In this document: positions 8,033 to 16,751 of the stretch, piece by piece
Numbering within the stretch: the first letter of the stretch is position 1
Layout: each line of letters opens with the position of its first letter
Origin: Pseudoflavonifractor phocaeensis
GTDB lineage: Bacteria > Bacillota > Clostridia > Oscillospirales > Oscillospiraceae
Direction of reading: 5' to 3'
NCBI RefSeq assembly: GCF_016901955.1
Contig: NZ_JACJLC010000019.1
Span: 1 to 48,980, forward strand
DNA length: 48,980 bases
Position numbers and translations under genes: made by a program
The notes under the pieces: generated by a model
The model's database searches: none
What the model was told of the DNA's origin: nothing
What the model saw: only the letters and a program-made list of their open reading frames with translations

Positions 8033-10378
8033 CTATCGTCTGGTCAGCCTGAGCACCAGAGCGGTGCGGTCGTCCCCGCCACCACCCTGCTCCGCACTCT
8101 GATCCAGGATGGCCTGGGCCAATTCCCGAGGACTGGCCCCCTCAAAGGCTGCCAGCCTGTCCCGGATCCACTGGTCCCCTTTCCCCGACGTGACGCCGTC
8201 CGTGACCAGCAGCACACAGTCCCCCGCCTCCAGCTTCAGGTGGGTCTGATCAGGGCTCCCTCCGTCGCCGCCCGACAGCCCGGCGGGCAGGGCGCATCCG
8301 GTAATACGGCTGACGCTGCTCCCCTTTTTCACATAGCTGGGCGCCGCGCCATATTTGTAGATATCCCCCTCACCGGTAAAGAGGTCGATCCGCAGCAGGT
8401 CGATGGTGGAAAAGCCGATCTCCTCCTCCCCTCGGAGGGCCAGAGCCGCGCTGAGGGTACGAAGGGCGTTTTCCGGTCGTACCCCCGCCCGGAGGAACTG
8501 CTCCAGCAGTCGTACCGCCAGGGCGCTCTCCCGCTGGGCCAGCCGCCCAACTCCCATACCGTCGCACAGAAGTACATACAGGGAACCGTCGTCGTGCTTG
8601 AACCAAGCCCCCGTGTCCCCGGACACGGTCTGGCCATCCTTCTGCCGTGCAGCCACTCCGGCCACCGCCATCAGGGGCTCGCCCTGTACCAGCACCAATT
8701 TGTCCCGCCGGGTCTCCTCCCCCATGCGCAGAGGAAAGTTCATCAGCCTGGACAGCTTTTCCAGGCTCTCCTTTTGACGTAGTCTGGATAATCCCGCCCC
8801 CTCCAATTCGATGCGCAGGTGCCCCGCCTCGTCATAATAAGCCGCAATCTGACACTCCAGTCCCTGGGCCGTCAAATACTGCCGCAGCCGCCTCTCCCGC
8901 ACTTTGTCCGGAATTAACTCTGCCCCCAGCTCAGCGGCCGCCTCTCCCAGAACCTGGGCCAACTCCCCATACTGTCGGCAGACCGCCGCCCGGTTTTCCC
9001 GCAGACGGCTCTGATACTGCCGGCGATACAACAGGGCCGCCAGCTCCTCGTTGGCCGCCGACACAAATTCGTTGAACCTGACGCAGCGGTTGGCAAAATA
9101 GGCAGGGAAATCCCCGCCATCCCCCCTTCCCCGCTCCAGCATAGCGGGCAAGGCGTCGTTGAGGGCATTATAGGTGGATACGTAATCCCGCTGCCAACAG
9201 GCATTTTGCAAGGCACATTTCTTGCAGACCCGGTCCGCCGTCCGATCAAACACGCTGGCTGTATCGCCGTCGTTGGGCCGGATGGGGCGCAGCGTGGTCC
9301 GCATAGACTCATACAAGCTTTTGAAGGCAGCAGCTGTATCCTCCATTCGGCCTTTCACATAGTGCATGGCTCGCTCTTGAGCCGCCTGCTGGGGGGCGTC
9401 GTCCACCAGGGCCCCTACCTGCCGCAGCAGCCCCTCTGGTAGCAGCAGAAAGACCACAGACGCCGCAAAGACCTCATAAAGCAATGGGATGTGCATGCCG
9501 TCCTTCCATGTCCACAGCACCGCCAGGGCATTGGACAGCACATAGGCCAGGGCTGCGGCCAGCTTTCCCTGACGATGGAAGACCCCAGCCATCACCCCGG
9601 ACAGAGCGTAGGCCATGGCGTAAAAGGGCATACCGCCCGCGGACAGGTCCATGCCTAAGCCTACTGCCACTCCAGCGGTGGCGCCCGCCCTGACGCCTCC
9701 CTTGTATGCCACAGCCATCACCGCCGCAGCCCCGGCAAACCGTCCCACCGACAGTTCTCCCAGCAAAGTGAGCTTGGACAGCGTAAGTAGCAGAGAGCCC
9801 AGCACCAACAGCAAGCTGATGATCTGCCGGGCGGTCAGGCTCTCCTCCTCCCGCTTCTCCGTCCAAGGTGTAAAAGCAATACGATAGAAATATACCGCTC
9901 CTCCGCACAGCAGCAGCTCGGTGCCAAAATAGATTAAACTCTGGGGCGTCCATCCCTGCTCGGACAAGCAGATAAAGCCCGTGGCGCCGTCAATCGCCGC
10001 TGCCGCCAGAGGCATGAACCAACTCTTGCGATAGAGCCCCACGTCAAAAAAAGCAAATGCTACTGAAAATACCAGAATGGCCGCCGCCACGTAGCGCAGC
10101 CCTTCCGCCAGCCCCTCCATGGCCAGATACCCAAAACAGACCCCAAGCAGGGCACAGAACCCATCCAATCCGGAACCGGAGGCACCTACCAGCCCGATAC
10201 CAAAGGGCGCATATCCCCCAAAGATCTCCGCTCCCGCCAACAGCGCCCCCAGCAAGAAGCGGATCATACATTCTGCCAGACGCACCAGCACGGGCGCCCG
10301 CAGCACCACCTTTCCCGTTTCCCGGGCCTCCTCCCGCAGGCGGGCCGCCCTGGTTTTCAGCTTTTCCTTTGTCGCCAT
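8033..10378 (-). CDS. spoIIE: Stage II sporulation protein E (membrane-anchored PP2C phosphatase)
   Basis: A 781-residue protein, near the size of Bacillus SpoIIE (about 827). The N-terminal third is a bundle of about ten membrane helices. A central region with a Cys cluster (CKKCALQNACW) follows, then a C-terminal PP2C phosphatase domain with the metal motif DGMG at residue 606 and a late LLVTDGVTSG block. SpoIIE sits at the asymmetric septum and dephosphorylates SpoIIAA, which activates sigma-F in the forespore. The start is the ATG at 10378 with an AAAGGAGA site; a longer in-frame reading upstream has no better site. It is monocistronic and converges on araR. It shows the organism, or its recent ancestor, sporulates. 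Confidence 0.93.
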   Translation of the reverse strand: MATKEKLKTRAARLREEARETGKVVLRAPVLVRLAECMIRFLLGALLAGAEIFGGYAPFGIGLVGASGSGLDGFCALLGVCFGYLAMEGLAEGLRYVAAAILVFSVAFAFFDVGLYRKSWFMPLAAAAIDGATGFICLSEQGWTPQSLIYFGTELLLCGGAVYFYRIAFTPWTEKREEESLTARQIISLLLVLGSLLLTLSKLTLLGELSVGRFAGAAAVMAVAYKGGVRAGATAGVAVGLGMDLSAGGMPFYAMAYALSGVMAGVFHRQGKLAAALAYVLSNALAVLWTWKDGMHIPLLYEVFAASVVFLLLPEGLLRQVGALVDDAPQQAAQERAMHYVKGRMEDTAAAFKSLYESMRTTLRPIRPNDGDTASVFDRTADRVCKKCALQNACWQRDYVSTYNALNDALPAMLERGRGDGGDFPAYFANRCVRFNEFVSAANEELAALLYRRQYQSRLRENRAAVCRQYGELAQVLGEAAAELGAELIPDKVRERRLRQYLTAQGLECQIAAYYDEAGHLRIELEGAGLSRLRQKESLEKLSRLMNFPLRMGEETRRDKLVLVQGEPLMAVAGVAARQKDGQTVSGDTGAWFKHDDGSLYVLLCDGMGVGRLAQRESALAVRLLEQFLRAGVRPENALRTLSAALALRGEEEIGFSTIDLLRIDLFTGEGDIYKYGAAPSYVKKGSSVSRITGCALPAGLSGGDGGSPDQTHLKLEAGDCVLLVTDGVTSGKGDQWIRDRLAAFEGASPRELAQAILDQSAEQGGGGDDRTALVLRLTRR

Positions 10379-10526
10379 GGTATTGTCTCCTTTGCCGCCG
10401 GGCCTGTCCAGCCGGCCAGTAGTATGATCAGTGTATACCACATTTTGGAAAAATTTAGTCGGAACCGCTGCTCTTCCCTATTCCTCCCCTGAAGAATCCC
10501 ATTTTATATTTTTTTGCAATTCACCC

Positions 10527-10555
10527 TTGACAGATAGCCTACCCTGTGTTATTCT
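10527..10555 (+). promoter_or_regulatory. Promoter of the tRNA-Leu / tRNA-fMet pair
   Basis: TTGACA (10527-10532), a 17-base spacer, then TATTCT (10550-10555), about 40 bases upstream of tRNA-Leu. Confidence 0.75.
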
Positions 10556-10593
10556 ATTTAGGCACTCAGTGAGCGAGATCGGAAGCCCTCCAT

Positions 10594-10680
10594 GCCGGAG
10601 TGGCGGAATTGGCAGACGCCCGGGATTTAAAATCCCGTAGGAGTGATCCTGTGCCGGTTCGATCCCGGTCTCCGGCACCA
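10594..10680 (+). tRNA. tRNA-Leu (anticodon TAA), CCA encoded
   Basis: An 87-base class II tRNA. The acceptor stem GCCGGAG pairs with CTCCGGC, the anticodon loop sits between GGGAT and ATCCC arms with TAA at its centre, and there is a long variable arm and a GGTTCGATCCC T-arm. The 3' CCA is in the DNA. Confidence 0.95.
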
Positions 10681-10683
10681 TAT

Positions 10684-10760
<77 letters not shown>

Positions 10761-10762
10761 GA

Positions 10763-10799
10763 AAAAAACACCTGATTCCACGAGAATCAGGTGTTTTTT
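10763..10799 (+). terminator. Terminator after tRNA-fMet, brought by element 1
   Basis: An inverted repeat ACACCTGATTC / GAATCAGGTGT lies between an A-run and a T-run. It directly follows att copy 1, so it belongs to the element's left end. A different terminator follows att copies 2 and 3. Confidence 0.85.
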
Positions 10800-10841
10800 A
10801 TTACTTTTCTGCCATTTTTAAAAATGAGGCGTGTCGAGAAA

Positions 10842-10876
10842 TTCAACTTTAATTCAACTCGCCTCTCAAATTCAAG
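10842..10876. repeat. Left-end TTCAACT repeats (candidate integrase arm sites of element 1)
   Basis: TTCAACT occurs at 10842-10848 and 10853-10859, with a variant TTCAAG at 10871. Matching copies lie near the other end of element 1 (17783-17820). The symmetry suggests arm-type binding sites of the tyrosine recombinase. Confidence 0.5.
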
Positions 10877-12059
10877 CCTTTTTCAAAAAGATATCCGACA
10901 AGATATCTGCATTGCGCTGGTCGGCCTCCTCCATTACATGGGCGTAAATATTGGCCGTGGTGCTGACCTGGGCGTGTCCCAGCCGTTTGGAAATGCTCAC
11001 ACTGTCCACCCCATTGAAGTACAGCATGGAGGCCATTGTGTGCCGGAAGGCATGGGCGTTAATGTGTGGGAGTCCGTGGCGCTTGCTGAACTTCTTGAGA
11101 TAGTCGGTCACGCTGTCCGGGTGCATGGGCTTGCCGTTGTCCTGAGAGAATACGAAGTCCTGATTCTGGTAGTACTCCCCCAGTCGCAGCCGTTCCTCCG
11201 CCTGCCATGCCCGATACCGCCGGAGTAGCTGCATTGTCTCAACAGGTAGTGTGATGTACCGCCGGGATCGTTCCGTTTTGGGCGTACTCTCATAGATGCC
11301 GATATCCGGGGAATAAAGGATGCTATTGCAAATATAGATCCGGTTCCCCTCAAAGTCCACCTTGTCCCATTTCAGCCCCAGCACTTCCCCACGCCGTGCG
11401 CCGGTGATAAGCAGCAGGTGGACAAGCATTTTCCACTTCATAGGTTCCAGCTCCAGTGCGTCCCGGATCGCCGCCACCTGTTCCGGCTGGAAGTAGTTCA
11501 CTTCCTTGTGTTCTGCTTTTGGCAGTGTGGCACGGCTGGCGACATTGAACGGGACAAGGCCCTCCTTCACCGCCTGCTCCAGCACCGTGGAAATGAGCCT
11601 GTGGTGTTCCAGGATCGTCTTTGCGGACAGCTTACCGCCCCGCTTGTTCTGTCCGTCCTGTCCCAGCAAGGTGTATAGATCGTTCAGGTGGTCGGCCCGC
11701 AGCTCCCGCAGCTTGATGTGGCCTATCTGTGGGTAAATCCGGCCTGTCAGCTCCTTGTATCTCACAATGGTTGAGTGCTTCACCCCCCGTTGCTCTTTCA
11801 GACCAATTACATAATCGCAGTAGGCGGCAAACTTCTGGCGGCTGTCAGAAGTCATGCCCTCTTTGCACTCTTTCTCAAAGGTCGCGGCGAAAGCCTCGGC
11901 CTTTTTTCTTGCGCTCTTTTCCGTCCATGTGGGCGATACCTCAAACGTAGCCGTCCAGGGCTTGAGCTGCTTGCCGTCCATCCCCCGGCCACGATGGACG
12001 CGGATAGAGTAGGAAACCAGCTTGCCGGACTTGTCGCGGCGCTCTTGAATGTTAGCCAC
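10872..12059 (-). CDS. int: Tyrosine recombinase / integrase of element 1
   Basis: A 395-residue integrase. An N-terminal arm-binding domain (about 1-65) and a core-binding SAM-like domain (about 75-170) precede the catalytic domain (about 190-390), with active-site residues R222 (TGARRGE), H336 and R339 (HAFRH), H362 (LGHAQVS) and the nucleophile Y372. It would recombine the 45-bp tRNA-fMet core. The GTG start at 12059 overlaps the upstream repressor stop (TAGTG) and has an AAGGTG site, so the two genes are coupled. It is quite different in sequence from the second integrase at 24308 although both sit at identical att copies. Confidence 0.93.
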   Translation of the reverse strand: MANIQERRDKSGKLVSYSIRVHRGRGMDGKQLKPWTATFEVSPTWTEKSARKKAEAFAATFEKECKEGMTSDSRQKFAAYCDYVIGLKEQRGVKHSTIVRYKELTGRIYPQIGHIKLRELRADHLNDLYTLLGQDGQNKRGGKLSAKTILEHHRLISTVLEQAVKEGLVPFNVASRATLPKAEHKEVNYFQPEQVAAIRDALELEPMKWKMLVHLLLITGARRGEVLGLKWDKVDFEGNRIYICNSILYSPDIGIYESTPKTERSRRYITLPVETMQLLRRYRAWQAEERLRLGEYYQNQDFVFSQDNGKPMHPDSVTDYLKKFSKRHGLPHINAHAFRHTMASMLYFNGVDSVSISKRLGHAQVSTTANIYAHVMEEADQRNADILSDIFLKKA

Positions 12060-12808
12060 TATTGGTCACCTTCTTTCTGCTCGTTTGAAGTTTCTCCTTT
12101 ATTCTGATATCGCGGATTCTCCACCAATCCGTGTAGCATACATAGCGCAGCCTCATGACCATCACTGTTTAATTTCTCCATTATCTGAGCCACCACAATA
12201 CTGATGTGTCCCATAATAGAATCACCATTTGAGAATTTGACCGTCCATTGGGTGATATCCGCCGGAGCCGGTAATTGTCCATACAATGTAGCTATTTCTA
12301 TTTTAAGGGCTTTTGAAATCTTATCCAGATCTTTTGTTGATGCCGTTCCCGCATTTTCTTCATAGGCGCATATTATTTCTAGCGGAATCCCTGTTGCCTC
12401 AGAGAGACGTTCAGCTGTCATATTGCGTTTTGCACGATATCGTTTGATATTTCCGCCAACTACAACACCTACTTCACCTGATGCCTTACCTCTGTTTGTC
12501 TGCCAGATACCATTTACGCTATCTTTCAAAAGAGTATTTCTCTCCGCCCTGCTGGCGTTTTCTTCTTCGTCATTCATGAACCCCCCATGTCCCATGAGCC
12601 AGTCTAAGTGGACACCAGGAAATATCTTTACAATGTTTTCTGCTGCATCCAACGTCAAATTCCTGCGACCATTTACAATATAGGAGATATGCTCTTTGGT
12701 ATATCCAATCTTTTGAGCAAGGTCTTTCTGATCCATGCCATAGTAGGAAAGCAGCTTGCGCAAGTTTTCCCCCCGAATTTTGTTAACTTCACTCTTTTTT
12801 CGCGCCAT
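12059..12808 (-). CDS. Double-HTH (XRE-type) repressor of element 1, Stl-like by position
   Basis: A 249-residue regulator with two Cro/CI-type helix-turn-helix domains. One is at about residues 14-68 (MDQKDLAQKIGYTKEHISYIV); the second is at about 118-175 (NIKRYRAKRNMTAERLSEATGI). A C-terminal region of about 70 residues is unfamiliar. It is transcribed with int and divergent from the excisionase/primase genes, the place of the master repressor in phage-inducible chromosomal islands. It probably binds the tandem TTTGACT repeats in the divergent promoter. The ATG at 12808 has a GGGGCGGGTG site. The function in island control is inferred from layout. Confidence 0.8.
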   Translation of the reverse strand: MARKKSEVNKIRGENLRKLLSYYGMDQKDLAQKIGYTKEHISYIVNGRRNLTLDAAENIVKIFPGVHLDWLMGHGGFMNDEEENASRAERNTLLKDSVNGIWQTNRGKASGEVGVVVGGNIKRYRAKRNMTAERLSEATGIPLEIICAYEENAGTASTKDLDKISKALKIEIATLYGQLPAPADITQWTVKFSNGDSIMGHISIVVAQIMEKLNSDGHEAALCMLHGLVENPRYQNKGETSNEQKEGDQ

Positions 12809-12840
12809 TTCACCCGCCCCTTAAACAATCATAAAAGTTA

Positions 12841-12877
12841 TTTGACTTTTGACTTTATTAACATTTACAGTTATACT
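12841..12877 (+). promoter_or_regulatory. Rightward island promoter with tandem operator-like repeats
   Basis: TTGACT (12849-12854), 17 bases, TATACT (12872-12877) reads into the excisionase-like gene. TTTGACT is repeated in tandem at 12841-12847 and 12848-12854, the second copy overlapping the -35, a natural place for the divergent repressor to act. Confidence 0.65.
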
Positions 12878-12932
12878 ATACCACAGAAGGGGACGCAACG
12901 CAACCCCAAGCCAAAAGAAAGGACGATAAAAC

Positions 12933-13136
12933 ATGGAAAAAACAATTCCCCGCTTTATGTCCATCCGTGAAGTGGCAAGAACCGGCCTATTATCAGAGTA
13001 TGCCTTGCGCTTGATGGAGAAGCAGAAGCAACTCCCCTGTGTATATACGGGGAAAAAATGCCTCATCAACTTTGACAAGTTGGTGGAGCAACTGAACAGT
13101 GCAACACCGGAAGGAGGCGCAGCGGCTAATGTCTAA
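12933..13136 (+). CDS. Small excisionase-like / AlpA-like DNA-binding protein
   Basis: A 67-residue protein with the length and layout of excisionase or MerR-type HTH proteins. FMSIREVARTGLLSEYALRLM forms the putative helix-turn-helix, followed by a beta-wing (LPCVYTGKKCLINFDKLVEQL). It begins at the ATG at 12933 after a GAAAGGA site, is the first rightward gene of the island, and overlaps the next gene by eight bases. It probably directs excision or activates early genes. The exact class cannot be decided from sequence alone. Confidence 0.7.
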   Translation: MEKTIPRFMSIREVARTGLLSEYALRLMEKQKQLPCVYTGKKCLINFDKLVEQLNSATPEGGAAANV

Positions 13137-13530
13137 AAGAAAAAACGCCGCCCCAGTGCTGGCACACTGGGAGCGGCAGACGGAAACGGGGACTTTTAGC
13201 GGAGCCACCACTTCCACCAGCTATAATAACACGCAGCAAACCGGCAGACAACCGGGAAAAATCGAGCGGCTTTTATCCCACGGCGCAGAGAACGCCGTCC
13301 CGCTCCAGCACCTGGTGACCCTAACCGAGCTCCCCGCCCGCCAAGTCCGCAAAATGATTCAGCTGGAACGCTTGCGGGGCGCTCAGATCCTGGCCGACAA
13401 CCAGAACGGCTATTTTTTGCCCAACAGTCAATCCGATGTGGACAACTTCGTCCGCAGTATGCTCCACCGGGCGCATGAGATCGCCCGCGTTGCCAACACC
13501 GTGCGACTGAGGGGGCGATTGATTGACTGA
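13129..13530 (+). CDS. Island protein of unknown function, possible HTH protein
   Basis: A 133-residue protein. The first 45 residues are polar and low in structure. The middle (NAVPLQHLVTLTELPARQVRKMI, about residues 55-80) resembles a helix-turn-helix where choices of replication or transcription partners are made. The end (FVRSMLHRAHEIARVANTVRLRG) is a probable amphipathic helix. The ATG at 13129 has an AAGGAGG site inside the previous gene. It overlaps both neighbours by eight bases, so it is translationally coupled between the excisionase-like gene and the primase-helicase. I do not recognise a named family. Confidence 0.65.
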   Translation: MSKRKNAAPVLAHWERQTETGTFSGATTSTSYNNTQQTGRQPGKIERLLSHGAENAVPLQHLVTLTELPARQVRKMIQLERLRGAQILADNQNGYFLPNSQSDVDNFVRSMLHRAHEIARVANTVRLRGRLID

Positions 13531-15898
13531 GTTTTACCCAGATGGACTTCCCCAGGAGCTGAAAGGCATCGGACGCTGGTGCGTGTGGAGATATGAACAG
13601 CGAGCGGGCCGAGACAAGCCTACCAAATGCCCGTACAACCCCCGAACCGGGGGCGGGGCTATGTCCAATAACCCCAGCACATTCAGCACCTTCCAGGAGG
13701 CCGCAGCCGCACTATGGCGCGGCGGTTTTGACGGCCTGGGCGTGGGCGTGTTTGACGGCCTTTGTGCCATTGACATTGACCACTGTATAGCGGAGGACGG
13801 CATCCCTTCCCCGCTGGCTGTGGACATTGTTTCCACAATGGAGAGCTACACCGAAACCAGCCCCAGCGGGCAGGGGGTACGGATCTTCTTCCGGGCCTCT
13901 GGCTTTAACTACGACAAGGCCCACTACTACACCATGAACGCAAAGCAGGGGCTGGAAATCTATGTTTCCGGCGCTACTTCTAAATTTCTGACCGTCACCG
14001 GCAACTCCGAACCCTGGGCGGGGCCATTCCCTATCTGCGAGCGGGCGGAGGCATTGCAGACCATCCTTAACAAGTATATGGTTCGACCCGCTCGAACCGC
14101 TCCAGATGCCACCAAAGCGCCCCAGGCACCCCTTGACCTGTCAGACGCTGAGATTATTTCAAAAGCGCACAGCGCCCGTAACGGGGCCGCATTCGCCGCC
14201 TTGTGGAATGGGGACACTTCCGCCTATGGTAGCCACTCGGAGGCAGACATGGGCCTTTGTAATATGCTGGCCTTTTGGACAGGATGCAACGCCGGACAGA
14301 TGGACAGGCTTTTCAGATCGTCCGGCCTGATGCGTGAAAAATGGGATCGCTCGCAGAGCGGCAGCACCTATGGAGCCTTAACCATTGCAGAAGCTATCCA
14401 CACCTGTACCCGTACTTATTCAGCACCAATAGAACACCAACAGGACACACACAGGCCACCAACAGAACACATAAAAAATCCGCCAGAGCAAGTCAGACCG
14501 CCGGACTTTTCGGACGCTGGCAATGCGGAGGTATTTACCCAAAGATACCAGGAGGACCTGTTATTCTCTGATGCCCTGGGCTGGCTGGCGTGGAGCGGGA
14601 CACACTGGGAACGCAGCGACCACCGCGCCCTCACTCTGGCAACCAAGCTATCCGGGGAAATGCTGGCCGATGCTCAGCAGGAATACCGGGCCGCTCTTGT
14701 GGGTATGGCAGAGGCAAAGGCGGCGGAGGCAGAGGGCACCGGCAAGCCGGAGGATATGGAGCGGGCCACCAGCCGGGCCGCAAGTGCAAAGGCATACCTC
14801 ACCCACGCCAAGCAGACCCGCAGCGCCGGACGGCTAAAAAATATGCTGGAGCTGGCAAAGCCCGCCTTTGTGGTCAAGGCTGACACCCTGGACGCAAACC
14901 CGGCAGACCTGAACACCCCCGCCGGTATCATTGACCTGAATACCGGGGAGTTGCGACCCCATGACCGGGCGGCACGATGCAGCCAGATCACCACCACCTT
15001 CCCCGGAGAACAGGGGGCGCAGATGTGGGACACCTTCCTGGACACCATTACCCAGGGGGACGGCAGCTTGCGGGGTTTTCTCCAGCTTGTGGCCGGTATG
15101 GCCCTCCACGGAAAAGTCTACCATGAAGGTTTACTTTTGGCCCACGGAGCAGGCCGGAACGGCAAAAGCACCTTCTTTAATGCCCTGGCCGCTGTCCTGG
15201 GTGACTATGCCGGAAGTATAGACATCGACACCTTTACCACCGACCGGCAGAACAGAGGCGCAGCCCTGGCAACTCTGCGAGGCAAGCGCCTTGTGATTGC
15301 TGGAGAGCTGGAGGAAGGGCGGCGGCTATCCGTTGCCACGGTGAAAAAGGTATGCTCCACCGACCGGATCACTATTGAAGAAAAGTACAAGGCCCCGGAG
15401 ACTATTACCCCTTCCCATACCTTGTGCCTGTTCACCAACCACCTGCCCCGTGTGGGCAGCACTGACCCCGGCACCTGGCGGCGGTTGATTGTAGTACCCT
15501 TCCGGGCCACCATCCCCACACAGGGGAGCCGGTCAAACTATGGTGACATTCTGGTGCAAGAGGCCGGGCCATCTATTCTGGCCTGGGCCATCGAGGGAGC
15601 CGTGAACTTTGCACGCAACGGCTACCAGCTCCAGACCCCGGATGTGGTGGAGGAAGTCACCGAGGCATACCGAGGGCAGGAGGACTGGGTGGGCAACTTC
15701 CTTTCGGAGTGCTGCACCCTGGAGCCTGGGGCATGGATACCGGCCTCTAATCTGTACCGCCGATACCGTGAATGGGCAGAGGGAGCGGGAGACTATGTGC
15801 GCCGACTGCCTGACTTTAACACCGCCCTGGAAAACCGAGGACTGGCCAAAAAAAGGACAAAAACCTGCAATGTATGGCAGGGAGTTGGGATGCAGTAA
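13523..15898 (+). CDS. Primase-helicase fusion (prim-pol plus D5/P4-type SF3 helicase)
   Basis: A 791-residue replication protein. The N-terminal part (about 1-200) resembles archaeo-eukaryotic primase/polymerase domains of mobile elements, including an acidic AIDIDHC pair and the SGQGVRIFF block. A D5_N-like linker (about 340-510) is followed by an SF3 helicase with Walker A (GAGRNGKST, about 542-550), a Walker-B region (RLVIAGELEE), the sensor LCLFTNHLP and the arginine finger TWRRL. Such proteins start and unwind DNA of P4-like satellites and chromosomal islands at an iteron origin, and an iteron cluster follows this gene directly. The start is a TTG overlapping the previous gene, with a GAGGGGGCG site. 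Confidence 0.88.
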   Translation: MTEFYPDGLPQELKGIGRWCVWRYEQRAGRDKPTKCPYNPRTGGGAMSNNPSTFSTFQEAAAALWRGGFDGLGVGVFDGLCAIDIDHCIAEDGIPSPLAVDIVSTMESYTETSPSGQGVRIFFRASGFNYDKAHYYTMNAKQGLEIYVSGATSKFLTVTGNSEPWAGPFPICERAEALQTILNKYMVRPARTAPDATKAPQAPLDLSDAEIISKAHSARNGAAFAALWNGDTSAYGSHSEADMGLCNMLAFWTGCNAGQMDRLFRSSGLMREKWDRSQSGSTYGALTIAEAIHTCTRTYSAPIEHQQDTHRPPTEHIKNPPEQVRPPDFSDAGNAEVFTQRYQEDLLFSDALGWLAWSGTHWERSDHRALTLATKLSGEMLADAQQEYRAALVGMAEAKAAEAEGTGKPEDMERATSRAASAKAYLTHAKQTRSAGRLKNMLELAKPAFVVKADTLDANPADLNTPAGIIDLNTGELRPHDRAARCSQITTTFPGEQGAQMWDTFLDTITQGDGSLRGFLQLVAGMALHGKVYHEGLLLAHGAGRNGKSTFFNALAAVLGDYAGSIDIDTFTTDRQNRGAALATLRGKRLVIAGELEEGRRLSVATVKKVCSTDRITIEEKYKAPETITPSHTLCLFTNHLPRVGSTDPGTWRRLIVVPFRATIPTQGSRSNYGDILVQEAGPSILAWAIEGAVNFARNGYQLQTPDVVEEVTEAYRGQEDWVGNFLSECCTLEPGAWIPASNLYRRYREWAEGAGDYVRRLPDFNTALENRGLAKKRTKTCNVWQGVGMQ

Positions 15899-15908
15899 CA
15901 CCCCAAAA

Positions 15909-16090
15909 GGTGGAGCTACTGGGTGGAGGTGGAGCTACTTTCCTATTGTTTAAAAAAATCAGGAAAAATGAAACCCTTATAGGGACTTTGGGGGAAATAG
16001 CTCCACCACCTCCACCAAAACCCGCAATCCCTTGTGGGAGTAAGGATAGAGCCGGTGGAGGCACCTCCACCCCACCTCCACCCGGTGGAG
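15909..16090. other. Iteron cluster, candidate replication origin of element 1
   Basis: Nine copies of GGTGGAG or its complement CTCCACC occur in 182 non-coding bases. Forward copies: 15909, 15922, 15928, 16054, 16084. Reverse copies: 16001, 16010, 16065, 16076. Two forward copies extend to GGTGGAGCTACT and the first reverse copy is the matching TAGCTCCACC, so they face each other across an AT-rich core (about 15940-15998, with a run of seven A). Iterons flanking an AT-rich core just after the helicase gene is the layout of SaPI and P4-type origins. Confidence 0.65.
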
Positions 16091-16139
16091 GTACATCCCC
16101 GGTTTTCAATCTATTTAGGCATAAAACGAGGAAAAACCC

Positions 16140-16736
16140 ATGTACTACCGATGTAACGCCGGAGGCTGGAACCGCAGCCACGGGCAGATAGAGCGGACAC
16201 CCCGGCTAGATAGCTTTGAGCTGCCACTAGGCAAGCCGTGGGAGATCATGTATTGCGGATGCCCTGACCGTGGAGACAAGCCGGTAGAGGTGGACGCAGA
16301 GGGCAACACGGCCCACCTTTACCTGACCGGCTGGCGGAAATGCGCAACGGTGAAGCTGTCACACAAGCCCAATGGATACGGCGGACAGCAGACTTTCTTT
16401 CTCTGCCCCCAGTGTGGGGAGAGGGTGAGGTACCTGTACCTGAAAGAAGATCGTTTCCTTTGCCGCAAGTGCGCCCGCCTGAACTACCGCAGCCAGCAGC
16501 GAACCGAGGGCAGCATGACCCACTACGAGGCCGGAATGGCCTTTGTAAACCGGCGCTTGAAATTTCCAGAGTATGTGCCGGACGGCTTTTCCTTTGTGGA
16601 GTATGTGCCGGAGAAACCGCCGGGAATGTGGTACAGGACATACTATCGCCATTTGAAGCGGTTCTTCCGCTACCGAGACAGACACACACAGCGACTAATA
16701 CAAGACCTAACCCGGATCACCGGGAAATTCAAATGA
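16140..16736 (+). CDS. Zinc-ribbon protein of mobile elements, function unknown
   Basis: A 198-residue protein with a zinc-ribbon in the middle. CPQCGERVRYLYL (about residues 89-101) and CRKCARLNYRSQQ (about 108-120) supply two CxxC pairs, and an earlier CGCPDRG (about 39-45) may be a further metal site. The C-terminal quarter is basic and aromatic (WYRTYYRHLKRFFRYRDRH), suggesting nucleic-acid binding. Similar zinc-ribbon proteins recur in genomic islands without known function. The ATG at 16140 lies just past the iteron cluster; the ribosome site is weak (ACGAGGAAA). Confidence 0.7.
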   Translation: MYYRCNAGGWNRSHGQIERTPRLDSFELPLGKPWEIMYCGCPDRGDKPVEVDAEGNTAHLYLTGWRKCATVKLSHKPNGYGGQQTFFLCPQCGERVRYLYLKEDRFLCRKCARLNYRSQQRTEGSMTHYEAGMAFVNRRLKFPEYVPDGFSFVEYVPEKPPGMWYRTYYRHLKRFFRYRDRHTQRLIQDLTRITGKFK

Positions 16737-16751
16737 TAAGGAGATAAAACC

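Noticed and set aside
15874-16191. Pro/Gly-rich frame across the iteron cluster
   Set aside because: Its composition comes entirely from the GGTGGAG/CTCCACC repeats and it has no ribosome site; treated as an origin instead.
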